Shown here: positions 8,004-18,172 of the stretch, one piece after another
How the letters are laid out: the number at the start of each line of letters is the position of its first letter
How positions within the stretch are numbered: the stretch's first letter is position 1
NCBI RefSeq assembly: GCF_014268275.3
Contig: NZ_CP077084.1
Location: forward strand, 6,176,196 to 6,240,195
Source: Pseudomonas tritici
Lineage (GTDB): Bacteria > Pseudomonadota > Gammaproteobacteria > Pseudomonadales > Pseudomonadaceae
Direction: 5' to 3'
Length of the DNA stretch: 64,000 nucleotides
Program-made: the position numbers and the translations under genes
Notes under the pieces: model-generated
What the model was told of the DNA's origin: nothing
The model's input: only the letters and a program-made list of their open reading frames with translations
Database searches by the model: none

Positions 8004-10473
8004 CGTCAGGCTCTTGCTCCGGGTTGACTTGCAGCAGGCAGGATTGCGAATCCGGCAATGAAACCTTCAGGGTTTGCGGCCCATCAATGTTGCTGAGGAA
8101 AATCATGCCCTCACCCACCACGCTGGTTACAAAGTTGTTGTCCTGGCCAAACACAGCAGCCCCTTGAGGCAAGGGCCGACCTTGTTCATCCTGAGCTTCA
8201 AGCAACAGGCGACGGACTTTCACCACATCAAAGTTGAGGATGTTGACTGAGCCACGACCAGCGGCGAGCACCTTGGTCCCGTTCTTCAAGTCGACGCGCT
8301 TGGGCAGCGACTGGGTCTGTACCTGCAGATGGTTGTTGCTGTAGGCCTGCAGCCCGGGGATCACCGCCTGGCCGCTGAAATCCGTCCATACCGGCCCTTG
8401 GGCCGTGGAGACCTTGGCCTTAGCAATATCGCCCACCGAGACGATGCCAAACGTGTCCTGCACTGCATACGGCGAGAACGTCACGCCGTGTTCATGAGCG
8501 ACGATGCCGCCTTGCAGTTGCCCGGAATAGCTGGTGCTTGACGGATCACGGCTGGCACCGAGGCTCACGCGGGTATAAAGCGGCAATACGTCCACCCGGC
8601 CGCGCACGCTCTGCTCCCGCTCGTTCACGTCTCGATCAACACCGACCTCGTAGTTCACATAGTCGTTGACCCGCTCGCTTAGAGCGGTACCCGCATCCAG
8701 TCGGTCGCCTCGACGACTGACGTAAGAACTGACTCGGCGATCACCGCCCAGGGGCACCGTGACCTGCAGCCTGAGGGAGGTGTCTTCGTCCAGCCGGTCG
8801 TCGCGTCGGCCACCCGCAACCGCGTCACGGCGTCGAGGCCTGGCCCCACCGACCTGGGCGTCGGCGATCAGCGCCACCCCCACACCGTTAAACGTATTGT
8901 TCCACGAGGCAAAGAGGTGATCGGCGGACTGCCCGTCAAACTGCGAGCTACGCGTGAAACTGATGGAAAAACCACCCACAAACGGATCCGCCCAGCTTAA
9001 ACCTGCCGTGTACTGGCGCTTGAAACGCGCATCGAAGTCGTACCCACGCGACGCCTGGCCTGCGTCCAGCACCTCCCGATAGCCTCGGCTTTGCGTAGAG
9101 GCGCTCAGGTTCATGTCGAGGTTGGCGAACAACGGGCTGCCCACAGAGAGTGTGCTGCGTGCGCCCCCTACGCCATCTTGGCCATCACGGGACAGGTTGT
9201 GGCGCATGCCCACCGTCATTTGATGGAAAAACACACTGCTCAGTGAGCCACCTGCCGACTGATACTCGTCGGTACTCAGCAAACCGAAACCCAGTGACGC
9301 GTTCTGGCCCAGCCCCCAGGTGCCGCTGCCCATGGCAACAACGGGCGCTTCCCGGCTGTCGAAGGACGTGTCACGCACCTTGCCGACGGAAAAGTAATAC
9401 CCCGGCGTAACAGGAGCCCCACCTCGAAAGGACGCAGCGGGTACGACAAAACTGCGCTTTGCGCCCCGCACGTCAATCACGCTCACATCGAGGTCGCTGG
9501 TGCTGTTGAGCAACGGTAATCCGGTGAGCCTGAACGGCCCCTCCGGTACCAGCGTGGTATGGATCAATGCACCCGACTGACGCACCTCGACCCGTGACTG
9601 GCTTTGGGCCAGCCCTTCAACCACTACCTCGCTGCTGCCCCCGCCCGCGCGTTGTTGACCATCCGGAAAAAACTGCAAGCCAGCCAGTTGTACCCCGCCA
9701 AATATAGGGTTGTTGCTGGAAATCTGCCCGACCTGGAAAGTCGACTGCAACGCCGCGATATCACGCTGGGCGTAGGCGTCCACCTGCTCGGTTCGAGTCT
9801 GGCCATTGTCAGAGATAAAAAACTGGCGGCTACGAACAATCCAGTTACCCAGATTGAACCCTGCCTCGGTATAGGCCGATACAAAGCGACTTGGCCCACT
9901 TCGCGAGCGGGTATCGAAACCCAACACGTCATAGTTGAAGATGGATGCCGCGCCGCCCTGAGAAAAATTCCCGGCCTCCCACTCTGGCGCGCGCAGGGAC
10001 TGGGTCGGCACTACCAGGGTGACCTCATCGCTGCTCGGGCGCAGCCGTACCATGGTCGCCGGGTATTCCCCAACGAAATCATGGCAGGCCTGGTCAGGAC
10101 TGATGCCTTCGCGTAGCACACGGGAGGGTGTGACCAGACCCGCCTTCGCCAGTAACGCCTCGGTGAAGCACAACTGGCCCTGGTAATCGAACCGCGCGTC
10201 CACCAACCCCAGCGGGGTGCCATTGACCCGCAGCCCGACCACATGCACACCTTCGCGAAAGCGCGCCGCGCTGCGAAAGTATTCGGACACCTGCGGGTCG
10301 ATCCCAAGGGTTGTCAACGCGGCCAGGTCAAAACCTTCTCCGAGCTCCAAGGCCGCGCTGGAGCCTGGCAACCCCCACAGCGTCGCGAGCCCCAGCAAGA
10401 CCCTGGAACGCGCCTGTAATACCTTGCCAGGCGCGCTTTTGGCAGAGCGACCTGAGTGCCTGATCTTTTTCAT
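7957..10473 (-). CDS. Fimbrial outer-membrane usher protein
   Basis: An 838-residue usher of the chaperone-usher pathway, the outer-membrane pore through which pilin-chaperone complexes are secreted and polymerised. It shows the N-terminal periplasmic domain (FDLAALTTLGIDPQVSEYF, then a CFTEALLAKAGL region), a long 24-strand barrel region with a plug, and C-terminal periplasmic domains ending in a CLLQV...VVCHV cysteine pair. The signal peptide begins MKKIRHSGRS. I chose this ATG, eight bases after the chaperone stop, over one six codons upstream that would overlap the chaperone gene. Length fits the FimD/PapC family (about 800-870). Confidence 0.92.
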   Translation of the reverse strand: MKKIRHSGRSAKSAPGKVLQARSRVLLGLATLWGLPGSSAALELGEGFDLAALTTLGIDPQVSEYFRSAARFREGVHVVGLRVNGTPLGLVDARFDYQGQLCFTEALLAKAGLVTPSRVLREGISPDQACHDFVGEYPATMVRLRPSSDEVTLVVPTQSLRAPEWEAGNFSQGGAASIFNYDVLGFDTRSRSGPSRFVSAYTEAGFNLGNWIVRSRQFFISDNGQTRTEQVDAYAQRDIAALQSTFQVGQISSNNPIFGGVQLAGLQFFPDGQQRAGGGSSEVVVEGLAQSQSRVEVRQSGALIHTTLVPEGPFRLTGLPLLNSTSDLDVSVIDVRGAKRSFVVPAASFRGGAPVTPGYYFSVGKVRDTSFDSREAPVVAMGSGTWGLGQNASLGFGLLSTDEYQSAGGSLSSVFFHQMTVGMRHNLSRDGQDGVGGARSTLSVGSPLFANLDMNLSASTQSRGYREVLDAGQASRGYDFDARFKRQYTAGLSWADPFVGGFSISFTRSSQFDGQSADHLFASWNNTFNGVGVALIADAQVGGARPRRRDAVAGGRRDDRLDEDTSLRLQVTVPLGGDRRVSSYVSRRGDRLDAGTALSERVNDYVNYEVGVDRDVNEREQSVRGRVDVLPLYTRVSLGASRDPSSTSYSGQLQGGIVAHEHGVTFSPYAVQDTFGIVSVGDIAKAKVSTAQGPVWTDFSGQAVIPGLQAYSNNHLQVQTQSLPKRVDLKNGTKVLAAGRGSVNILNFDVVKVRRLLLEAQDEQGRPLPQGAAVFGQDNNFVTSVVGEGMIFLSNIDGPQTLKVSLPDSQSCLLQVNPEQEPDDDQLYDTAPVVCHVR

Positions 10474-10480
10474 AGGCTCG

Positions 10481-11197
10481 TCAGTCCGCATCTGCCGTAA
10501 CGGGTGCGCGGTAGCTGTCCACCGTAAACCCGTAGACCGTGGCCGGTTGAATCTCCACCGCGACCACTCCCGCCACTGAGTCGTCCGTCACGACTGTGAG
10601 CACTTCACCCGGCAGAATGTAGGTACGCGGTAACTTTCCCAGACGCGCCAGCGGATGCAGTTGGACTTCGAGTGCCATCCGCACAACGTAAGCGCTGTTG
10701 TTATAAGCCTTTATCTGGTCACCTTCGCGCTTCCAGGTGAGCAACTGCCACGGCGCATCGTGCTTGGGCAGGCCTTTGGGATGCAGGATCAACGGCAGGT
10801 TCTGGCGCAGGGTGATACCAATGGTCGCACCGCCGGGCGTGCGAGCCTGGGGGATACCTTCAAAGGAGACTCGCTTCAGGCGCTGGGTCTTGAGCGGTGC
10901 CTTCGCGGTCATGATGAAGCGTACAAGTTGAGTGTCGCCCGACTCGACCCGAGTAATGGGCGGCGTAACGATCAATAAGGATTCCAAATCTTCTGGTATG
11001 TTTTGTATGACCGAATGCAATAACGCCGCGCCAGGATCAGTGTTTTTTATATTAAGTGTCGCTTCACCGTCCTCTTCATTCAAAATCACAACTGTTGTCT
11101 CGGGTTGCATCCCGTCAGCTACTGCCATACCACACAAGCAAAGGCACACGCTTATATACCGTAGCAACGCCATCACTATTATTGAAAGAGCCTTCAC
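10481..11197 (-). CDS. Periplasmic fimbrial chaperone (PapD family)
   Basis: A 238-residue two-domain immunoglobulin-fold chaperone that keeps pilins unpolymerised in the periplasm. A signal peptide (hydrophobic residues 5-25, ending in GMAVADG) is followed by the chaperone core. The PPITRVESGDTQLVRFI strand and the ITLRQNLPLILHPKG segment correspond to the F1-G1 region that completes the pilin fold. It sits between a pilin-like gene and the usher, as expected. The 5' third is noticeably AT-richer than the flanking backbone, compatible with acquisition by transfer. Confidence 0.87.
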   Translation of the reverse strand: MKALSIIVMALLRYISVCLCLCGMAVADGMQPETTVVILNEEDGEATLNIKNTDPGAALLHSVIQNIPEDLESLLIVTPPITRVESGDTQLVRFIMTAKAPLKTQRLKRVSFEGIPQARTPGGATIGITLRQNLPLILHPKGLPKHDAPWQLLTWKREGDQIKAYNNSAYVVRMALEVQLHPLARLGKLPRTYILPGEVLTVVTDDSVAGVVAVEIQPATVYGFTVDSYRAPVTADAD

Positions 11198-11312
11198 TGA
11201 GTTTCCTCACAGCCATAAAGCCAACAATTAACGAACACCCACGCAAAAACAGCCGACACTTAACAGAGACGCGTCACTGCCTGTGCATTAAGGTCGGCCG
11301 TTAATAACGTAT

Positions 11313-11963
11313 TTAGATGTAACTCAATTCCAGAGTGGCGCGGCCGTCCAGTGTCGTATCGCGGGTCAGATCCAGATCTTGCGTGCGGTTGATAACGGCT
11401 TTCACAGCCAGAGTGCCCGTAAGTTGGGTGATGGATGCGGGTTGCAGGCTGGAGCCGTTGCCCCACGAATATTGACTCGGCTTTTGCGCGACTTTGCCGT
11501 CACTGCGCTGCCAGGAACCTGTGGTACCAACACGCACGAGAGGGCTCAGGGCCCCGGTGGACGAGCGTAGATTCGTCAGAGTCACGGAGTAGCCACCCGT
11601 ACGCTTGCCGTTGGCAAGGCCAAGCCCGAAGTTCTGCGCCTCGGTGAACCCGGAACCGAGAATCCCGGTCACCTTGCTGCCCGATTGCAGGTCAGTCAGC
11701 GCCAGGCCGAACTGGGCTGGCGTCTTGCCGCAACTGACGGACAAGGCGACAGGTTTCTCTGTTAGAGGATTGAAGTTAGTGGCGGACAGACTTCCGGAGG
11801 GAATTATTCCGTAATCCACGATGCCGCCACCGGCGAGGCTGAGGTTGCAAGCCAACGGCTTGATCGTCCCTCGTACAATCAGTTCAGCAGCCGTTGTTGC
11901 ATGAGCGCCGATACTCGCGACCAGACACAGAGTACTGACTGTCAAACCAAGCATTTTTTTCAT
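11313..11963 (-). CDS. DUF1120 domain fimbrial subunit (probable major pilin)
   Basis: A 216-residue secreted protein. The signal peptide (residues 1-22, ending AHA) is followed by a DUF1120 domain with cysteine 39, the hallmark DYGIIPSGSL near residues 50-59, and a second cysteine in LSVSCGKTP near residue 79. In other proteobacteria DUF1120 proteins are encoded with chaperone-usher genes and are taken as pilins. An AGGA ribosome site precedes the ATG. It is the first gene of the four-gene cluster, separated from the chaperone by 115 bases, which suggests higher expression of this subunit. The upstream region is AT-rich with a spaced direct repeat. Confidence 0.82.
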   Translation of the reverse strand: MKKMLGLTVSTLCLVASIGAHATTAAELIVRGTIKPLACNLSLAGGGIVDYGIIPSGSLSATNFNPLTEKPVALSVSCGKTPAQFGLALTDLQSGSKVTGILGSGFTEAQNFGLGLANGKRTGGYSVTLTNLRSSTGALSPLVRVGTTGSWQRSDGKVAQKPSQYSWGNGSSLQPASITQLTGTLAVKAVINRTQDLDLTRDTTLDGRATLELSYI

Positions 11964-12435
11964 GTTTATCCTGTCATCTATAGTGGGCAGGTGCGTTTAC
12001 GATGGGCGGGTATCCTTTACCCCTCTCTTCATCCTTTAACATATGACCACACATAAATAACACCACGGCGAAATTGCCGAGTGACAGTCTGTCGCTTTAC
12101 CCCCCGAATAAAGAATGAGAGAACACGCCACTCTTCGTGGGAGGCGTAGATAGAGAAAGTGGGCCAGAATTCATCGTCGAGTAAGCTTAAGTACAAAACC
12201 AACTAGTGAATATCCAACTCAGTGTAGGCAAAATCATAAACAGCCTGAAAACAACAAACGCTTAATTACGCCTACAAAAATGAAACATCATTCGCTGCGG
12301 GCCTAGAAAACCGCCCTACATTCCCCACAAGAATTCCTTACAGACAGTCAAAGGAAAATTACCGAAGCCGTACGCGTTGGCACCAAAGGTCGATCGTGGC
12401 ACGATGGCTGGGTTATCGACCGAGACCCCCTAACC
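11964..12435. promoter_or_regulatory. AT-rich intergenic region between the pilus cluster and ppx
   Basis: This 472-base stretch has no convincing gene. It is clearly richer in A and T than the rest of the window. It contains a direct repeat ATCCTTTA at 12012-12019 and 12031-12038 (19-base period), an inverted repeat TGTAGGC...GCCTACA at 12223-12276, and near its right end a possible ppx promoter (TTGGCA at 12377, 17 bases, CACGAT at 12400). The repeat nearest the pilus gene is well placed to bind a regulator. No small RNA signature could be identified. Confidence 0.4.
12012..12038. repeat. Spaced direct repeat upstream of the DUF1120 pilin gene
   Basis: ATCCTTTA occurs twice with a start-to-start distance of 19 bases, close to two helical turns, 49 to 75 bases before the pilin ATG on the minus strand (TAAAGGAT in that direction). 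Such spacing is typical of sites bound by response regulators or other dimers on one face of DNA. A role is inferred only. Confidence 0.35.
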
Positions 12436-13938
12436 ATGCCGCAATCCCAAGCCAAGAATCTGTCCCTGATCGCCGCCATCGACCTGGGCTCCAACAGCTT
12501 TCACATGGTCGTGGCCAAGGCCCAGAACGGCGAAATCCGCATCCTTGAGCGGCTCGGCGAAAAAGTGCAACTGGCTGCCGGAATCGACGATGAGCGCCAA
12601 CTCAACGAAGAATCCATGCAGCGCGGGCTCGATTGCCTCAAGCGGTTTGCACAATTGATCAACGGCATGCCCCTGGGTGCCGTGCGAATCGTCGGCACCA
12701 ACGCCCTGCGCGAAGCCCGCAACCGTGGCGAATTCATCCGCCGCGCCGAGGAGATCCTTGGGCATCCCGTTGAAGTCATCTCTGGCCGTGAAGAAGCGCG
12801 CCTGATCTACCTCGGCGTGTCCCACACCCTGGCCGATACGCCCGGCAAACGCCTGGTCGCCGACATCGGCGGTGGCAGTACCGAATTCATCATTGGCCAG
12901 CGCTTTGAACCGCTACTGCGCGAAAGCCTGCAGATGGGCTGCGTCAGCTACACCCAGCGTTATTTCAAGGATGGCAAGATCACCCCGGCGCGCTATGCCC
13001 AGGCCTACACGGCGGCGCGACTGGAGATCATGAGCATCGAGCACGCCCTGCACCGCCTGACCTGGGATGAGGCCATCGGTTCATCCGGCACCATCCGCGC
13101 CATCGGCCTGGCCCTGAAAGCCGGCGGCCACGGCACCGGCGAGGTCAACGCCGAAGGCCTGGCGTGGCTCAAGCGCAAACTGTTCAAGCTGGGGGACGCC
13201 GAGAAAATCGACTTCGACGGCATCAAGCCCGACCGTCGTACTATCTTCCCGGCCGGCCTAGCGATTCTCGAAGCGATCTTCGACGCCCTCGAGCTGCAAC
13301 GCATGGACCACTGCGACGGTGCCCTGCGCGAAGGTGTGCTCTACGACCTGCTGGGCCGACACCACCACGAGGACGTGCGGGAGCGCACGCTCACCTCGTT
13401 GATGGAGCGTTACCACGTCGACCTGGAACAAGCCGCCCGTGTGGAGCGTAAAGCCCTGCACGCCTTCGACCAGGTGGCCGAGGACTGGGACCTGGAAGAC
13501 GGCGTATGGCGCGAGCTGTTGGGCTGGGCTGCCAAGGTGCATGAAGTGGGGCTGGATATCGCCCACTACCATTACCACAAGCACGGCGCCTACCTGATCG
13601 AGCACTCGGACCTGGCCGGTTTCTCACGCGAAGACCAGCAAATGCTCGCCCTGCTGGTGCGTGGCCATCGCCGTAACATCCCCAAGGATAAATTTGCTGA
13701 GTTCGGCGACGAGGGCATCAAGCTGATTCGCCTGTGCGTGCTGCTGCGCTTTGCAATCCTGTTCCACCATATCCGTGGCACCCAGGAAATGCCCCAAGTG
13801 ACCCTGCGCGCCGACGGCGACAGCCTGGACGTAGTGTTCCCGAAAGGTTGGCTGGATGAGAATCAGCTGACCCAGGCGGATTTCGCCCAGGAAGCGGAGT
13901 GGCTGACGCGGGTGGGGTTCAGCCTGAACCTGCGTTAA
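12436..13938 (+). CDS. ppx: Exopolyphosphatase
   Basis: A 500-residue Ppx/GppA phosphatase that removes terminal phosphates from polyphosphate. The N-terminal actin-like ATPase-fold domain shows [15 protein letters not shown] (phosphate-binding loop) and [10 protein letters not shown] near residue 140. The C-terminal part carries the HD-like helical domain ([17 protein letters not shown] region). It is convergent with ppk, which makes the polymer, and the two stop codons are separated by a large REP palindrome. The ATG is preceded by only a weak ribosome site (GAGACCCCC). A possible promoter lies at 12377-12405. Confidence 0.96.
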   Translation: MPQSQAKNLSLIAAIDLGSNSFHMVVAKAQNGEIRILERLGEKVQLAAGIDDERQLNEESMQRGLDCLKRFAQLINGMPLGAVRIVGTNALREARNRGEFIRRAEEILGHPVEVISGREEARLIYLGVSHTLADTPGKRLVADIGGGSTEFIIGQRFEPLLRESLQMGCVSYTQRYFKDGKITPARYAQAYTAARLEIMSIEHALHRLTWDEAIGSSGTIRAIGLALKAGGHGTGEVNAEGLAWLKRKLFKLGDAEKIDFDGIKPDRRTIFPAGLAILEAIFDALELQRMDHCDGALREGVLYDLLGRHHHEDVRERTLTSLMERYHVDLEQAARVERKALHAFDQVAEDWDLEDGVWRELLGWAAKVHEVGLDIAHYHYHKHGAYLIEHSDLAGFSREDQQMLALLVRGHRRNIPKDKFAEFGDEGIKLIRLCVLLRFAILFHHIRGTQEMPQVTLRADGDSLDVVFPKGWLDENQLTQADFAQEAEWLTRVGFSLNLR

Positions 13939-13963
13939 CCCGGCCCAAAGAACACTGCAAAAG

Positions 13964-14061
13964 CAAATGTGGGAGCGGGCTTGCTCGCGAATGCGGAGTG
14001 TCAGTCACTAGATGTACTGACTGATCTACCGCATTCGCGAGCAAGCCCGCTCCCACATTTG
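13964..14061. repeat. REP-type palindrome between ppx and ppk
   Basis: A perfect 33-base inverted repeat: the left arm 13964-13996 begins CAAATGTGGGAGCGGGCTTG and the right arm 14029-14061 is its complement. Inside is a second 7-base inverted repeat (TCAGTCA / TGACTGA). The arms match the GTGGGAGC REP family that recurs elsewhere in this window. It sits exactly between two convergent genes and, as RNA, would fold into a long hairpin at the 3' end of either transcript. No transposase is nearby; such elements are moved in trans by RAYT proteins. Confidence 0.9.
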
Positions 14062-14074
14062 GTTTGTGTCGGCT

Positions 14075-16297
14075 TCAGTTCACCGACAGGATCGGGCTAC
14101 CCAACTTCTCCAGCAACGTCGCCTGCGCACTGCGCGGGTTCTGGTTGCCGGTCGGCGTGTTGCGAATATAGCGGCCGTCCGACTGCAGGCTCCAGCTGTG
14201 GGTGTTGTCGGTGAGGTAGCTTTCCAGCTCCTTCTTGACCCGCATGATCAGCTTCTTGCCTTCCACCGGGAAGCATGTTTCCACACGCTTATCGAGGTTG
14301 CGCTCCATCCAGTCGGCACTGGAGAGGAACATCTGTTCTTCGCCACCGTTGAGGAAGTAGAAGACCCGCGTGTGCTCCAGGAAGCGGCCGATGATCGAGC
14401 GCACGTGAATGTTGTGCGAAACCCCGACAATGCCAGGACGCAGGCAGCACATGCCGCGCACCACCAGATCGATGCGCACGCCGGACTGGCTGGCCTTGTA
14501 CAGCGCGCGAATGATCTTCGGATCGGTCAGCGAGTTGAACTTGGCAATGATGTGCGCCGGTTTGCCGTCGAGGGCGAACTGGGTTTCGCGGGCAATCATG
14601 TCGAGCATGCCCTTCTTGAGGGTGAACGGCGCGTGCAGCAGCTTCTTCATGCGCAAGGTCTTGCCCATGCCGATCAACTGGCTGAACAACTTGCCGACGT
14701 CTTCACACAAGGCATCGTCGGACGTCAGCAGGCTGTAGTCGGTGTAGAGCTTGGCGTTACCGGCGTGGTAGTTACCAGTGCCCAAGTGTGCGTAGCGCAC
14801 GATCTCACCGGCTTCGCGGCGCAGGATCAGCATCATCTTGGCGTGGGTCTTGAAGCCGACCACACCGTAGATCACCACCGCGCCGGCTGCTTGCAGGCGA
14901 CTGGCCAATTGCAGGTTGGACTCTTCGTCGAACCGCGCACGCAACTCGATCACCGCCGTGACTTCCTTGCCGTTACGCGCGGCGTCGACCAGGGCGTCGA
15001 CGATTTCCGAGTTGGCGCCGGAACGGTACAGGGTCTGGCGCACGGCCAACACGTGTGGGTCTTTGGCGGCTTGTCGCAGCAGGTCGACCACTGGCGTGAA
15101 GGACTCGAACGGATGCAGCAGCAGGATGTCCTGCTTGCTCACCACGCTGAAGATATTCTCGCTGTTTTGCAGCAATTTCGGGATCTGCGGCGTGAACGGG
15201 GTGTATTGCAGTTCCGGATGGCTGTCCAGGCCGGTGATGCTGAACAGGCGTGTCAAGTTCACCGGGCCATTGACCTGGTACAACTCGGATTCGGCCAGGT
15301 TGAACTGCTTCAGCAAGTAGTCCGACAGGTGTTTAGGGCAGGTGTCGGCCACTTCCAGGCGCACCGCATCGCCGTAGCGCCGCGAGAACAGCTCGCCGCG
15401 CAGGGCACGGGCCAAGTCTTCGACGTCTTCGGAGTCCAGCGCCAGGTCGGCGTTACGGGTCAGGCGGAATTGGTAGCAGCCCTTCACCTTCATGCCCTGG
15501 AACAGGTCATCGGCGTGCGCATGGATCATCGACGACAGGAATACATAGTTATCGCCAGCGCCCCCCACCTCTTCCGGTACCTTAATGATCCGTGGCAACA
15601 GACGCGGTGCCGGGATGATCGCAAGGCCTGAGTCACGACCGAAGGCGTCGATACCTTCCAGCTCGACAATAAAGTTGAGGCTCTTGTTCACCAGCAACGG
15701 GAACGGGTGCGTCGGGTCGAGTCCGATCGGGGTGATGATCGGCGAAATCTCGTCACGGAAATAACGGCGCACCCAGGTTTTGATCTTGGTAGTCCAGTGA
15801 CGGCGACGGATGAAGCGGACCTGATGTTTTTCCAGTTCCGGCAACAGAATGTCGTTGAGGATCGCATATTGGCGGTCCACATGGCCGTGTACCAGTTCGC
15901 TGATCCGCGCCAGTGCCTGATGCGGCTGCAGGCCATCGGCGCCGGCTTGTTCGCGGGCGAACGTGATCTGCTTCTTGAGGCCGGCGACGCGGATCTCGAA
16001 GAACTCGTCCAGGTTGCTGGAGAAGATCAACAGGAACTTCAGCCGCTCCAGCAACGGATAGGACTCATCCAGCGCCTGTTCCAGCACGCGGATGTTGAAT
16101 TGCAGTTGTGACAGCTCGCGGTGGATGTACAGGCTGCTGTCATCCAGGTTGGTCACAGCGACCACCGGGACCGGCGCGGGCGGCTCAGCCACCACGACAG
16201 GCACGGCGGGCTCGTGCTCCGGCGGCGTTTCGGTGACTTGTTCAACCACCGGGTGAGCGTCTTTTACGGCAACTTCTGTGAGTCCTTCGGTATTCAT
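14075..16297 (-). CDS. ppk: Polyphosphate kinase 1
   Basis: A 740-residue PPK1, which reversibly builds polyphosphate from ATP. The domain order is N-terminal helical domain ([14 protein letters not shown] near 95), head domain, and two phospholipase D-like catalytic domains. By alignment in my head with the E. coli enzyme (H435 and H454), the two essential histidines are H485 (FKTHAK) and H504 (RYAHLGTGN), with the same 19-residue spacing. A roughly 50-residue proline- and valine-rich N-terminal extension (residues 15-48) precedes the core. AGGAA lies before the ATG. hemB follows upstream on the same strand only 18 bases away, so co-transcription is possible. Confidence 0.97.
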   Translation of the reverse strand: MNTEGLTEVAVKDAHPVVEQVTETPPEHEPAVPVVVAEPPAPVPVVAVTNLDDSSLYIHRELSQLQFNIRVLEQALDESYPLLERLKFLLIFSSNLDEFFEIRVAGLKKQITFAREQAGADGLQPHQALARISELVHGHVDRQYAILNDILLPELEKHQVRFIRRRHWTTKIKTWVRRYFRDEISPIITPIGLDPTHPFPLLVNKSLNFIVELEGIDAFGRDSGLAIIPAPRLLPRIIKVPEEVGGAGDNYVFLSSMIHAHADDLFQGMKVKGCYQFRLTRNADLALDSEDVEDLARALRGELFSRRYGDAVRLEVADTCPKHLSDYLLKQFNLAESELYQVNGPVNLTRLFSITGLDSHPELQYTPFTPQIPKLLQNSENIFSVVSKQDILLLHPFESFTPVVDLLRQAAKDPHVLAVRQTLYRSGANSEIVDALVDAARNGKEVTAVIELRARFDEESNLQLASRLQAAGAVVIYGVVGFKTHAKMMLILRREAGEIVRYAHLGTGNYHAGNAKLYTDYSLLTSDDALCEDVGKLFSQLIGMGKTLRMKKLLHAPFTLKKGMLDMIARETQFALDGKPAHIIAKFNSLTDPKIIRALYKASQSGVRIDLVVRGMCCLRPGIVGVSHNIHVRSIIGRFLEHTRVFYFLNGGEEQMFLSSADWMERNLDKRVETCFPVEGKKLIMRVKKELESYLTDNTHSWSLQSDGRYIRNTPTGNQNPRSAQATLLEKLGSPILSVN

Positions 16298-16315
16298 CGA
16301 GTGTTCCTGTGAGGG

Positions 16316-17350
<1,035 letters not shown>

Positions 17351-17536
17351 TCACGGGCGAGCGTTGCAGTTATAAGCGGCCATTATGACGAAGGTATGAC
17401 AGTTGTGCTTAACGATGCGACCTGTAGTCGCATTCGCGATTTACGTAGGAATTGTTCACTTCGTGACACATCTCGATACTTTCATGAATCTTCGTGAAGG
17501 CGTAGGCTGCGCGTTCATTTCGCCAGCACCCAGACC

Positions 17537-18172
17537 ATGCTTCAACAATTTCTGCATGACTTCGGCTACTTTGCCCTCTTCCTAGGCACCTTCTTTGAAG
17601 GCGAGACCATTCTTGTTCTCGCAGGCTTCCTGGCGTTCCGTGGGTACATGGATATCAACCTGGTGGTGGTGGTTGCCTTTTTCGGTAGCTACGCCGGCGA
17701 CCAGCTTTGGTATTACATGGGCCGCAAGCACGGCCGCAAGCTGTTGGCGCGCAAGCCGCGCTGGCAATTGATGGGCGACAAAGCCCTGGAGCATATCCGC
17801 AAGCACCCGGATATCTGGGTATTGAGCTTTCGCTTCGTCTACGGGCTGCGCACGGTCATGCCAGTGGCGATTGGTCTTTCCGGCTACCCACCGCTGCGCT
17901 ACCTCATCCTCAACGGTATTGGTGCCGCGATCTGGGCGGCCGCGTTGGGCGCAGCGGCTTACCATTTCGGCGCCGTGCTGGAAGGCATGCTCGGTAGCGT
18001 GAAGAAATATGAGTTATGGGTATTGGGCGCGTTGCTGCTGCTGGGCTTTGGCCTCTGGCTGCGCCGCCGCTTCAAGAACGCCCGTATCGCTCGTCAGGCC
18101 TGTGCCGATGAAAAGGCCCGGCTTGCCGCCGAGCCTGCACGGGTTGAAGCGCCTAAGACACCAGTCGAGTAA
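17537..18172 (+). CDS. DedA family inner-membrane protein
   Basis: A 211-residue DedA/VTT-domain protein with four or more hydrophobic helices. Members help maintain envelope homeostasis and are proposed lipid (undecaprenyl phosphate or phospholipid) transporters. Family segments include FFEGETILVLAGFLAFRG near residue 19, GDQLWYYMGRKHG near 55 and FRFVYGLRTVMPVAIGLSGY near 97. The conserved acidic and arginine residues are present. No clear ribosome site precedes the ATG. Its last 20 bases overlap tail to tail with the next gene on the opposite strand. Confidence 0.88.
   Translation: MLQQFLHDFGYFALFLGTFFEGETILVLAGFLAFRGYMDINLVVVVAFFGSYAGDQLWYYMGRKHGRKLLARKPRWQLMGDKALEHIRKHPDIWVLSFRFVYGLRTVMPVAIGLSGYPPLRYLILNGIGAAIWAAALGAAAYHFGAVLEGMLGSVKKYELWVLGALLLLGFGLWLRRRFKNARIARQACADEKARLAAEPARVEAPKTPVE

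Noticed and set aside
13964..14061. Palindromes considered as insertion-sequence ends or phage attachment sites
   Set aside because: No transposase or integrase gene and no target duplication; the same arms recur at several intergenic sites as REP elements.
14066..15631. 521-codon open frame antisense to ppk
   Set aside because: Shadow of ppk with no similarity; starts inside the ppk 3' end without a ribosome site.
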